Shown: positions 1-8,300, counted from the first letter of the stretch. The stretch: DNA of 9,630 nucleotides from Phycisphaerae bacterium (GCA_030667885.1 DAOUVA010000129.1:1-9630); one strand, 5' to 3'. The notes: generated by a model not told the origin, from the letters alone. Translations and numbers: made by a program.

Positions 1-345
1 CCGCAGTATCGCGGTATTAATTCCGCATTCTTCGCATATCTCGAAAGTCTCCATCACTTTATCGTCGGTGAAATATTTGTTAAGCAGGGAAGATACGTAT
101 ATTAGGTCTCTGCTGTGGGCGAATCCGCTGATAAGATTGCCGCCTGCGAACATTCTGCTGATCTTGACATTACCGATTTTACCCATCGGTAAACCTTTGA
201 TAGAACCTCCGGGTATTTTTGGTGCCGGCTTGTTTGTCATTGCTGCCAATAAAGCCTTCTCTTCAAAGCTTAAAGCTAATCCGGCTCCTGTAGATAAGGC
301 CGCGGATTTCTTCAAAAAATTACGCCGATTGATATGTTCTGACAT
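1..345 (-). CDS. Tat-exported aldo/keto-reductase-like protein, N-terminal part (3' end beyond window)
   Basis: Only the first 115 codons are present; the gene continues leftward past base 1. The ATG at 345 is fixed by an in-frame TGA two codons upstream and a good ribosome binding site (GAGGTG, 4 nt upstream). Residues 6-13 read NRRNFLKK, a twin-arginine motif, followed by a short Ala/Gly/Leu-rich stretch (15-25), so export in folded form by the Tat pathway is likely. After a Pro/Lys-rich linker comes GLPMGKIGNVKISRM (about residues 52-66) and then GGNLISGFAHSRD. This resembles the opening beta-strand of planctomycete TIM-barrel proteins related to aldo/keto reductases. The visible part ends in FEICEECGINTAIL, which fits the first barrel helix and next strand. 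No catalytic Asp/Tyr/Lys/His is visible because the segment is too short, so the family call is from pattern memory and tentative. The existence of the gene is well supported. It is divergent from the CotH-type gene and has its own promoter candidate. Confidence 0.8.
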   Translation of the reverse strand, partial: MSEHINRRNFLKKSAALSTGAGLALSFEEKALLAAMTNKPAPKIPGGSIKGLPMGKIGNVKISRMFAGGNLISGFAHSRDLIYVSSLLNKYFTDDKVMETFEICEECGINTAILR

Positions 346-349
346 GATT

Positions 350-355
350 CACCTC
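350..355 (-). promoter_or_regulatory. Ribosome binding site of the Tat-exported protein gene
   Basis: On the minus strand GAGGTG lies 4 nt before the ATG at 345, inside a purine-rich run. It matches the anti-Shine-Dalgarno sequence well. Together with the adjacent in-frame TGA it decides the start. Confidence 0.7.
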
Positions 356-393
356 TTCTTTATGTTCTTTGTTCAATCATTTTTTGCATGAAT

Positions 394-422
394 ATTGTAT
401 ATAATCTTCCCTTTTTTGTCCA
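394..422 (-). promoter_or_regulatory. Candidate sigma70-type promoter for the leftward gene
   Basis: Read on the minus strand, TGGACA (417-422; 5 of 6 to TTGACA) and TACAAT (394-399; 5 of 6 to TATAAT) are separated by exactly 17 bp (400-416). Transcription would start near 387, giving a leader of about 40 nt before the ATG at 345. The call rests only on match to consensus and position; the region is AT-rich, so some chance matches are expected. Confidence 0.5.
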
Positions 423-472
423 CTATATAATTGCCTATACACGCCGATATTCTCAAAGTGACGGTTTCTCCA

Positions 473-501
473 TTGATTCGCTTTATCATTTATGCTACAA
501 T
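473..501 (+). promoter_or_regulatory. Candidate extended -10 promoter for the CotH-type gene
   Basis: TTGATT (473-478; 4 of 6) and TACAAT (496-501; 5 of 6) are spaced by 17 bp, and TGC sits directly before the -10 (493-495), giving the extended -10 form TGnTACAAT. A start near 508 leaves an untranslated leader of about 100 nt before the ATG at 609. It shares its -10 hexamer with the opposing promoter candidate about 50 bp away. Confidence 0.5.
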
Positions 502-527
502 TACAGTAAAGTTGTTTACTTGCGTGA

Positions 528-553
528 GTCCTCGAAGGACCCCCATAATTGGG
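528..553 (+). other. Two small adjacent hairpins in the leader of the CotH-type gene
   Basis: GTCCT/AGGAC (528-532 with 536-540, loop CGA) is followed directly by CCCA/TGGG (542-545 with 550-553, loop TAAT). Both lie in the predicted untranslated leader downstream of the promoter candidate. They are short and no known riboswitch or leader family is recognised, so a regulatory role is only a possibility. Confidence 0.25.
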
Positions 554-608
554 CTGTACTTAATAGCATAAAAAAAGTGAGGTAGGGGATATTAAAATCC
601 TTGATATT

Positions 609-3600
609 ATGAACAAGCTTCTTGCTGTCTTTGCAATACACGTATTGTTGTCAGGTTTTATACCGGCTGAACGGGCCTATAGTGCCCAGCTGCCTTTGGT
701 CATAAATGAGTTAATGGCCTCTAATAGCAGTTCTGCCCAGGACCCTCAGGGCCAGTATGATGACTGGATCGAAATCCACAATTATGGCTCTTTTGCTATT
801 GATATAGGTGGTTTTTATCTAACGGATGACCTGTCCGATCCTACCAAGTGGCGGATTCTCGATGGTATTCCAGCTCTAACTACTATACCTCCAAATGGCT
901 ATCTATTAATATGGGCCGACAATGATACTGCCTATTCCGGACTCCATGCCAACTTCAAACTCGATGCGGCTGGTGAGCAGATTGCTTTGTTTGACTACGA
1001 TGGCAGTACTTTAATTGATAGTGTTGTCTTTGGTGAACAGACTGCCGATATTTCCTTTGGCCGCTACCCCGATGCCGCTGACAACTGGAAGTTCTTTACT
1101 TCCCCCAGTCCATCGAGTGAAAATATCAGTGTGTATCAGGGTTTTATTGATGAGGTAAAATGCAGCCATGAGCATGGCTTCTACGATGCGACTTTCTCTG
1201 TAACTCTCGCCACTGAAACCAACGGTGCTGTAATATATTATACCCTCGACGGCAGTGAGCCGTATAATACCACCGACGGCAGACGCTCTCCGGGAGGTAT
1301 AACCTATAGCGTTCCTCTTACTATCAATAAAACTACTTGCCTGCGGGCAGTTGCAATAAAGCCGGGCTGGAAGTCTTCAGATATTATAACTCGTACCTAC
1401 ATCTTCCTCGACGATGTGATAAGGCAATCTCCCACGGGACAACCGCCCGGTCCCCAATGGCCCGGAGGCAGCGTCAAAGGCCAGGCCATCGATTACGGCA
1501 TGGACCCTGACGTGGTCAATAACTCCCGCTACCGGAATGAGATTAAAGATGCTCTGCTGGCAATACCTACTATCTCACTTGTTACTGACCTGGATAATCT
1601 GTTCGATCCATCCAGTGGTATTTATGTCAATGCACGTCAAGACGGTATCGAGTGGGAGCGGCCTACCTCAGCCGAATTGCTCAATCCTGACGGCAGCGAA
1701 GGTTTCCATATTAATGCGGGCCTGCGGATCCGAGGGGCATTCAGCCGAGATAGCAGTAATCCCAAGCACGCCTTGCGATTGTTCTTTCGCACTGAATACG
1801 GGGCGGGAAAGCTCCGGTACACGCTGTTCGGTAGCGAGGGAGCGGACGAGTTCGACAAGATCGATCTGCGTACCAGCCAGAACAACTCATGGGCATTCCA
1901 GGGCAGTTCCCAAAACACGCTCATTCGGGATGTCTTCTCCCGAGATGTCCAGCGTGACATGGGCCAGCCATACACCCGTAGCAGATATTATCATCTTTAT
2001 ATCAACGGACATTACTGGGGCATCTACCAGACGCAGGAAAGGGCCGATGCCGATTTCGCCGAGTCATACCTGGGCGCCGATAAAGAGCAGTACGATGTGA
2101 TCAAGAACGACTCATCAGGCTCACGCGCCCTGCACGCCACTGACGGTACAATAGATGCATATCGCCGGCTGTACGATGCTGCCGTCGCCGGCTTCGGTTC
2201 CGACGCGGCCTATTTTGCCGTACAGGGCCTTAGGCCTGACGGGACACCGGATCCAACCGGTGAGAGGCTCCTTGATCCTGAGAACCTCATGGACTATATG
2301 ATCTGCACCTATTACACAGGTGATCCCGATGCGCCGGTGAGTTGCTGGGCACAATTCTCAAACAACGTGTTCGCTATCTACAATCACGTCAACCCACAGG
2401 GATTCACGTGGTACCGGCACGATGCCGAGCACTCCCTGGGCGCCAATGGTGGGGTCAACGAGGGCAGGCTCCTGACCGATTCTACGGATCGAGCCATTGG
2501 TGAGCAGTGGCGTCATTTTAATCCGGCTTGGCTCCATCTGCGACTGACCGACCATCCGGAATATCTTACGAAGTTCGCCGACCGGGTGAATAAGTATTTC
2601 TTCAACGGCGGAATATTAACAGCAGCGCACAACATCCAGCGGTGGAATGATCGAGCGGACCAAATCGATCTGGCAATCATTGCTGAGTCTGCCCGATGGG
2701 GCGATGCTAAAACACATCCCCCATTCACCAAAGACCATTGGGAAGGTCAGAACAACTATATGGTTAACACTTTTTTCCCAAGGCGAAACCAGATTGTCAT
2801 CAACCAGATGCGCTCAGTGAGCATGTTTCCGGACCTGGCACTGGTGTCTTTCAACCGGCATGGCGGCCAGGTGTTACCAGGATTCAAATTGAATATGTCA
2901 CAGAGCAACGGAGCAACAGGCACTATCTATTATACCCTTGATGGCAATGAACCATCCTTACAGCCGATACAGCAGGGCACTGCTACCAATACTACCCTTG
3001 TTACTGAGAATGCTTCCAAGCGTGTTCTCATACCGACACGCTCGGTCAGCAGCAGTTGGACAGAAGCAGGTGCTTTCGACGACTCAAGCTGGGCACTCAG
3101 CACCGGAAGCCCCGGCGGTGTCGGCTACGAAAGAAGCTCCGGTTATCAGAACTATATAAGCCTTGATGTCCAGGCACAAATGTACAATGGAAACACCAGT
3201 TGTTTTGTCCGTATTCCATTTACCGTTAATACCGAACCCGCACAATTTAATTTCCTGACGTTGAAGATGCGTTATGACGACGGTTTCGTGGCATACATCA
3301 ACGGCGTCGAAGTTCAGCGGGTACTCTTTACTGGAACACCGAACTGGAACTCTGATGCCGATAGCAACCACGAGGCTGATGGAGTTGAGTCCTTTTCCGT
3401 TACAGACCACATCAGCGCCTTGAGGCAGGGCAACAATGTCCTGGCCATTCATGGCTTGAACGTCTCCACAACCAGCTCCGACTTTCTCATTTCAGCAGAG
3501 CTTATTGCCAGCCAGAGAAGTGGTCCTACTGGTGGAAGCGGCATCTCGCCCGGTGCTGTACAGTACACAGGAGTAATCACGTTAGACAATAGCACACACG

Positions 3601-5162
3601 TCAAAGCCCGAGTACTAAGAGACGGCTTATGGGGCGCATTAACAGAGGCAACGTTTGCAATTGATCAGGTGGCTGATAATCTTCGCATCACGGAGATTAT
3701 GTATAATCCGACCGAACCGAACACCGAATACGTTGAACTTAAAAACATAGGAACTGGAACGATTAATCTGAATCTGGTTAAATTCACAAATGGTATTGAT
3801 TTTACCTTCCCGAATATAGAGCTTGCAGCCAATGAATATGTCGTAGTAGTACAGGACCGCCAAGCCTTTGAAACCAGATACGGCACAGGCCTTAATATAG
3901 CTGGCCAATATTCAGGCGTATTAAACAATGCGGGAGAGCGAATCGAACTGGAAGATGCTATTGGCCAAACCATTCTGGACTTTGACTATCAGGACGGCTG
4001 GCGCTCCATTACCGATGGAGATGGTTTCTCTTTAACTATAATAGACCCTGCCAACACAGAACCATACGGCTGGAACGAAAAAGACTCCTGGCGTGCCAGC
4101 GCATATCTCAGTGGTTCGCCGGGCGAAGATGATAGCGGTATTGTCCCCGACCCCGGCGCGGTGGTTATTAATGAAGTATTGGCTCATTCACATGCCGAGG
4201 CTGCGGACTGGATAGAACTGCATAATACGACCGGCACTGCCATCAATATTGGCGGCTGGTTCCTCACCGACAGCAGTTCTGATTTAGACAAATACCAGAT
4301 TGCCGCCGGGACAATAATTGCTCCGAATGGATACATTGTTTTCTACGAAGACCTGCATTTCAACAACCCATCTGCACCTGGTGCTTATCAGCCCTTCGCC
4401 TTGAGCGAGAACGGTGAACAGTTGTATCTAAGCTCCGCTGAAGGTGGTCTTTTAACTGGCTATCGTAATGTAGAGGATTTCGGCGGCTCAGAGACAGGCA
4501 TATCTTTTGGCCGTTACTATAAGCCCAGCACCGGCAACTACAACTTTGTACCGATGTCTGAGAATACTCCCGGCTCAGCTAATGCCTATCCGAAGGTCGG
4601 CCCGATAGTCATCAACGAAATTATGTACAGTCCATCCTGGCCCGTTAGCAGCTCATATGCCAACGACCAGTATGAATATATCGAGTTACATAACATCAGC
4701 GCCGAGCCTGTCACTTTATATAGTGACGACCAGGCTCAACCGTGGAAGTTTACCGATGGTATTGATTTTACCTTCCCTGCTGATGTTCCCGTTACGATAC
4801 CAGCCGGCGGATATTTGTTGGTGGTAAAGGACCCGGAGGCGTTTTCCTGGCGGTATCCGGCGGTTCCTGTTGAGAAGATTCTTGGCCCTTACAGCGGTAG
4901 CTTAAACAACAACGGCGAGAGGCTTGAGCTTTCGATGCCTGGGGACGTGGACGAGTCCGGCACACTTATTTATATTCGCGTTGACAGAGTCACTTATAGC
5001 GATGGTTCTCATCCTGAAAGTTCCCCCGACAGCATTGACCACTGGCCGACAGAGCCGGATGGTGACGGCGAGTCACTTACTCGCAGGGTATCATCCGATT
5101 ACGGCAATGACTCAGAAAACTGGACCGCCTCTGCACCTTCACCCGGAACCGTCAATCCGTAA
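609..5162 (+). CDS. Giant secreted CotH kinase-like / lamin-tail / chitobiase C-terminal multidomain protein
   Basis: 1517 residues. A Sec signal peptide is visible (hydrophobic 4-18, likely cut AYSA|Q after 26). Domains in order: lamin-tail domain 1 (about 29-172); chitobiase C-terminal-like domain 1 (189-265, with IYYTLDGSEP); CotH kinase-like domain (315-736); first half of chitobiase C-terminal-like domain 2 (740-785, IYYTLDGNEP); an inserted galactose-binding-like jelly roll (about 794-967); second half of that domain (978-1018, ITLDNSTHVKARV); lamin-tail domains 2 (1023-1170), 3 (1183-1328) and 4 (1330-1517). In the CotH part, K386 in NPKHALRLF is the likely ATP-contacting lysine and HDAEHSLG (604-611) the likely metal-binding loop. 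Family knowledge: Bacillus CotH phosphorylates spore-coat proteins; lamin-tail and chitobiase C-terminal modules are extracellular binding or spacer domains. The substrate here is unknown. No anchor or sorting tail is seen at the C terminus. The 1430-2520 stretch is much richer in GC than its flanks. Start: ATG 609, with an in-frame stop at 564; no good ribosome site directly precedes it. Confidence 0.92.
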   Translation: MNKLLAVFAIHVLLSGFIPAERAYSAQLPLVINELMASNSSSAQDPQGQYDDWIEIHNYGSFAIDIGGFYLTDDLSDPTKWRILDGIPALTTIPPNGYLLIWADNDTAYSGLHANFKLDAAGEQIALFDYDGSTLIDSVVFGEQTADISFGRYPDAADNWKFFTSPSPSSENISVYQGFIDEVKCSHEHGFYDATFSVTLATETNGAVIYYTLDGSEPYNTTDGRRSPGGITYSVPLTINKTTCLRAVAIKPGWKSSDIITRTYIFLDDVIRQSPTGQPPGPQWPGGSVKGQAIDYGMDPDVVNNSRYRNEIKDALLAIPTISLVTDLDNLFDPSSGIYVNARQDGIEWERPTSAELLNPDGSEGFHINAGLRIRGAFSRDSSNPKHALRLFFRTEYGAGKLRYTLFGSEGADEFDKIDLRTSQNNSWAFQGSSQNTLIRDVFSRDVQRDMGQPYTRSRYYHLYINGHYWGIYQTQERADADFAESYLGADKEQYDVIKNDSSGSRALHATDGTIDAYRRLYDAAVAGFGSDAAYFAVQGLRPDGTPDPTGERLLDPENLMDYMICTYYTGDPDAPVSCWAQFSNNVFAIYNHVNPQGFTWYRHDAEHSLGANGGVNEGRLLTDSTDRAIGEQWRHFNPAWLHLRLTDHPEYLTKFADRVNKYFFNGGILTAAHNIQRWNDRADQIDLAIIAESARWGDAKTHPPFTKDHWEGQNNYMVNTFFPRRNQIVINQMRSVSMFPDLALVSFNRHGGQVLPGFKLNMSQSNGATGTIYYTLDGNEPSLQPIQQGTATNTTLVTENASKRVLIPTRSVSSSWTEAGAFDDSSWALSTGSPGGVGYERSSGYQNYISLDVQAQMYNGNTSCFVRIPFTVNTEPAQFNFLTLKMRYDDGFVAYINGVEVQRVLFTGTPNWNSDADSNHEADGVESFSVTDHISALRQGNNVLAIHGLNVSTTSSDFLISAELIASQRSGPTGGSGISPGAVQYTGVITLDNSTHVKARVLRDGLWGALTEATFAIDQVADNLRITEIMYNPTEPNTEYVELKNIGTGTINLNLVKFTNGIDFTFPNIELAANEYVVVVQDRQAFETRYGTGLNIAGQYSGVLNNAGERIELEDAIGQTILDFDYQDGWRSITDGDGFSLTIIDPANTEPYGWNEKDSWRASAYLSGSPGEDDSGIVPDPGAVVINEVLAHSHAEAADWIELHNTTGTAINIGGWFLTDSSSDLDKYQIAAGTIIAPNGYIVFYEDLHFNNPSAPGAYQPFALSENGEQLYLSSAEGGLLTGYRNVEDFGGSETGISFGRYYKPSTGNYNFVPMSENTPGSANAYPKVGPIVINEIMYSPSWPVSSSYANDQYEYIELHNISAEPVTLYSDDQAQPWKFTDGIDFTFPADVPVTIPAGGYLLVVKDPEAFSWRYPAVPVEKILGPYSGSLNNNGERLELSMPGDVDESGTLIYIRVDRVTYSDGSHPESSPDSIDHWPTEPDGDGESLTRRVSSDYGNDSENWTASAPSPGTVNP
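3791..3811 (+). repeat. 21-bp direct repeat, copy 1 (lamin-tail domain 2)
   Basis: Identical to 4757-4777. Both copies encode GIDFTFP in the same frame, within FTNGIDFTFP here and FTDGIDFTFP in domain 4. It marks domains 2 and 4 as the closer pair among the four lamin-tail domains. Confidence 0.85.
4757..4777 (+). repeat. 21-bp direct repeat, copy 2 (lamin-tail domain 4)
   Basis: Exact copy of 3791-3811, about 966 bp downstream, in the same reading frame. It is coding and reflects domain duplication or gene conversion rather than a mobile element. Confidence 0.85.
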
Positions 5163-5206
5163 GGTTCTAAGATAGGCTGAAACGGGCAATGTTGTACGAA
5201 AATTCC

Positions 5207-5235
5207 TTGCAAAAACACCTGTTTTTGTGTATATA
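5207..5235 (+). promoter_or_regulatory. Weak promoter candidate for the beta-helix/hydrolase gene
   Basis: TTGCAA (5207-5212) and TATATA (5230-5235), each 4 of 6 to consensus, are spaced by 17 bp. A start near 5242 would leave about 114 nt before the ATG at 5356. The spacer contains the inverted repeat 5210-5227, so the site may instead be only a hairpin. Weak call. Confidence 0.22.
5210..5227 (+). terminator. AT-rich inverted repeat after the CotH-type gene (possible weak terminator)
   Basis: CAAAAAC and GTTTTTG form a perfect 7-bp stem around the loop ACCT, 47 nt after the TAA at 5160-5162. The stem is poor in GC and only short mixed T/A sequence follows, so it is not a classic intrinsic terminator. 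Being symmetric, it could equally be an operator-like or RNA-processing structure. Confidence 0.3.
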
Positions 5236-5338
5236 TGATATTTGGATGAAATTCTACAGGCAGGTGGTGCTTACTTCATGCTGGCTTTGTTTTCCAAATT
5301 TCACCCCAAACCGCATTTATGAGTTGTTAGCAGCTTTC

Positions 5339-5344
5339 TAAGGA
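5339..5344 (+). promoter_or_regulatory. Ribosome binding site of the beta-helix/hydrolase gene
   Basis: TAAGGA ends 11 nt before the ATG at 5356, a slightly long but usable spacing. It supports this ATG, which is directly followed by a convincing signal peptide. Confidence 0.5.
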
Positions 5345-5355
5345 AGGCCGGGAAA

Positions 5356-8300
5356 ATGGGAAAAACAATTTTCTTTAGCCTTATTTTACTATTGTCTATC
5401 GGCAATATAGTACAGGCGGCAACTCGCCGGGTCCCTGCCCAATATTCTGAAATTCAATTGGCTGTTCGCGACTGCAATGACGGAGATATTGTTATCGTTG
5501 ATCCGGGTACATACTACGAGACTATCAATTTCAGCGGCAAAAATATTATTCTGACAAGTACCGACCCGAACGACCCTGATATTGTGGCTGATACTATTAT
5601 CGATGCCGATGCCGATGGCAGTGTAGTTATCTTCGAAAACGGGGAAACATCCCAGGCGGTCTTGACGGGCTTTACTATCACCGGTGGCTTCGGGACGATA
5701 GATAATACCCTTAGTCCTGAAGTTAGGCTTCTGTGGGGAGGAGGTGTTTATTGCGCCGGCTCATCTCCTACTATTACTAACAATGTATTTACAGGCAATC
5801 ATGCCCCCAGTGAAGTTTTTGGAGACGTTGAGGATTTAATAATAGGCTACGGTGGGGCAATAGGTGGCGTAGAAGCCAGTCCAACGATTACGCATAATAT
5901 AATACATGGCAACACCGCATATGCCGGCGCGGGTATATTTATAATCGGAGATCCCATAACCCGCAGCAATGTCATATATAGTAATTCGGCTTATATCGGG
6001 GGCGGCGTTATTATGTTTGGAGGAAGCCTGAGCAATAATACAATCGCAGGTAATGATGCGAGCTTTCAGGGGGGGGCTCAGTTCGGGGGTAATGTTCACA
6101 TTGTATTTAGTCCGGACGAAATAGGACATTCGCATATTTTTAATAACATAATATTTGGCGCCGGATCTGGTGGAGGGATAACCTGGGAGGGCGATTATCA
6201 GGGAGATGTGATAAAATTCAACAACGTTTGGAACAATACTCCCGGTAATTATGGTTTACTCGCCACCGCCACTGGCGAGTTTGCCTACGATGGCCAGGCC
6301 GACAAGACAGGTATTGACGGCAACATCTCTCAGGACCCGTTATTTATTGACATCCAGGCCCACGATTACCATTTACAAACCGGTTCGCCATGTGTAAATG
6401 CCGGTGACCCCGGAATTGTTCCTGCCCCAGGTGAAACTGATTTCGATGGGGAACTTCGGATATACGCAGCCAGGATTGATATTGGTGCGTACGAATACTT
6501 TGGCTACGTCAAACCTGTTGCCAACGCCGGTCCCGACCAGCATATAGACTTACCTGAGTTAATCACTCTTGACGGCGGCGGCTCGTTCTTTTATGACCCG
6601 GACGGTGTCATGGAATTTAGCTGGGAGCAGGTTGCCGGTTCGGCTGTGGAAATGAGTGGTTTTGCGGCCAGGCAGCCAACGATCATCCCTGAATCCGAAG
6701 GGGAATATCGTTTTGAGCTGGTGGTGAGTGATGGTTTGAATTTTAGCGAACCGGATGAAGTACTTATTATTGTTCGCAACCGTGCCCCTCTGGCCGATGC
6801 CGGGCCCGACCAGTCAACGAGTTCTATTCCCTCTGTAATTACTCTTGATGGCGGCGCCTCTTACGACCCCGGCGGCGTAGCTTTGACTTATAACTGGAGG
6901 CAGACGGAAGGGCCTGCTGTAAACTTAAGTAATGCAAATGCTGATAACCCAACCTTTATTCCCTCTCAGACAGGTATATATGTATTTGAGCTGGTGGTAA
7001 ACGATGGTCAAATCGACAGTGTCCCGGATATCGTTGGAATTGTTATAGGCAATCGCGCTCCGATAGCAGATGCGGGATTGCCTCGATACACAACCAGGGA
7101 TCCGGTAGCTCTTGATGGAAGCGAATCTTTCGACCCTGACCGCTTCGGACAGCTAACTTATCAGTGGCAGCAGGTATCAGGCCCATCGGTGGATATTACA
7201 GACGAAAATACTGCAACGCCGACAATCAGCGGATTTGGCCAGACAAATGCAATTCAGAAATGTGAGTTTGAATTGACTGTTAGCGATGGCGACCTGAATG
7301 GTCCCCCGGACACGGTGAAGGTAATAATCGTCCCCGATTTCCCCGGCAATGATTTGGTACAGTTAAATCCCCCCTTTGAACCGAACAAACCGACAATAGT
7401 AGCTTTCGGTGGTGGTGACTGTGTAATGGGGGTTGCTATGGTCTTTTCCGATCCCGCGGACTGGTATGCCAAAGCCAATTTCCTGACTATCGGTTCTTAC
7501 GGCCCGCCCTATTATCAATATGGAGATGCGCTTATTACGTATCTTTCGAGTGTTGCGCCGAATTATACACAGCCAATCCAGACGATCGGATTCAGTACGG
7601 GTAACATGCCGGCGATAGATGTCGCTGTTCGTCTCAATGAGACCTACGCCGACGCTCGCTTCGCGGTAAACCGTGTGTCACTGCTTGATGCCGCCTGTCG
7701 GGATTTCTCCGATGATATTGCCAAATTACTTACGGGCAGTGTGGATGGAGAGAGGTGCTGGATTGATAATTATTATGCAACGCATGGAAAATTTTATCCC
7801 GGGACATTGAATATCCGATTTCCGGTCCCTCCTGCCGAACATTCGACTCCATTCAATTGGTTTCAACAATCAAATAATCCCGATGGCGGGGCTCGTCGCA
7901 GACCTGTTTACAACGGCGGCGTTACGGCCGGCTATTATCTTTCCGTTGCGGGACCTGGTAAGAATCTTCAATTGGCCTCTGACCCTGAAAACTATTACTT
8001 TGAATGGAATTCGCAGAACGATGCTTTAAAGTTCTATGATGTATCTTTATATCCCGGTAGAGTACCAGAAGCCGTGAAACTTGTCGGCCCTGCAGACCGG
8101 ACGCTCGCCGATGCAAACGGAGTGGTATTAAGTAGCGAAACTAGTGAAAATGCTGTTGGTTACCAGCTCCTCTTTGGCCCGACTGCCCACGATTTGAATT
8201 ACCTTGCTTCTTATACCCCAGACCCGCCGGAAGAAGTAATCACGGAATTTCCATTTGAGACGACTTACTGGACAATCAGAGTTTGCGATGAGTACGGATC

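Noticed and set aside
68..391. Plus-strand open frame of 107 codons near the left edge.
   Set aside because: It is antisense to the Tat-leader gene (1-345, minus), whose RRNFLKK motif and ribosome site make it the real gene. The plus-strand translation shows no recognisable domain.
388..585. Plus-strand open frame of 65 codons in the intergenic region.
   Set aside because: It has no ribosome site, overlaps both promoter candidates and both leader hairpins, and its translation has no recognisable family feature.
1537..2100. 187-codon plus-strand open frame inside the CotH-type gene.
   Set aside because: It lies entirely within the kinase-like domain in another frame, in the GC-rich patch where long shadow frames are expected, and reads as Ser/Arg/Thr-rich low-information sequence.
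3084..3452. 122-codon minus-strand open frame, and other minus-strand frames under the two giant genes.
   Set aside because: They are antisense to strongly supported domains, lack ribosome sites and show no domain patterns.
3791..4777. The 21-bp direct repeats as possible ends of a mobile element.
   Set aside because: Both copies are in frame within homologous lamin-tail domains, no transposase lies between them, and the protein homology explains the identity.
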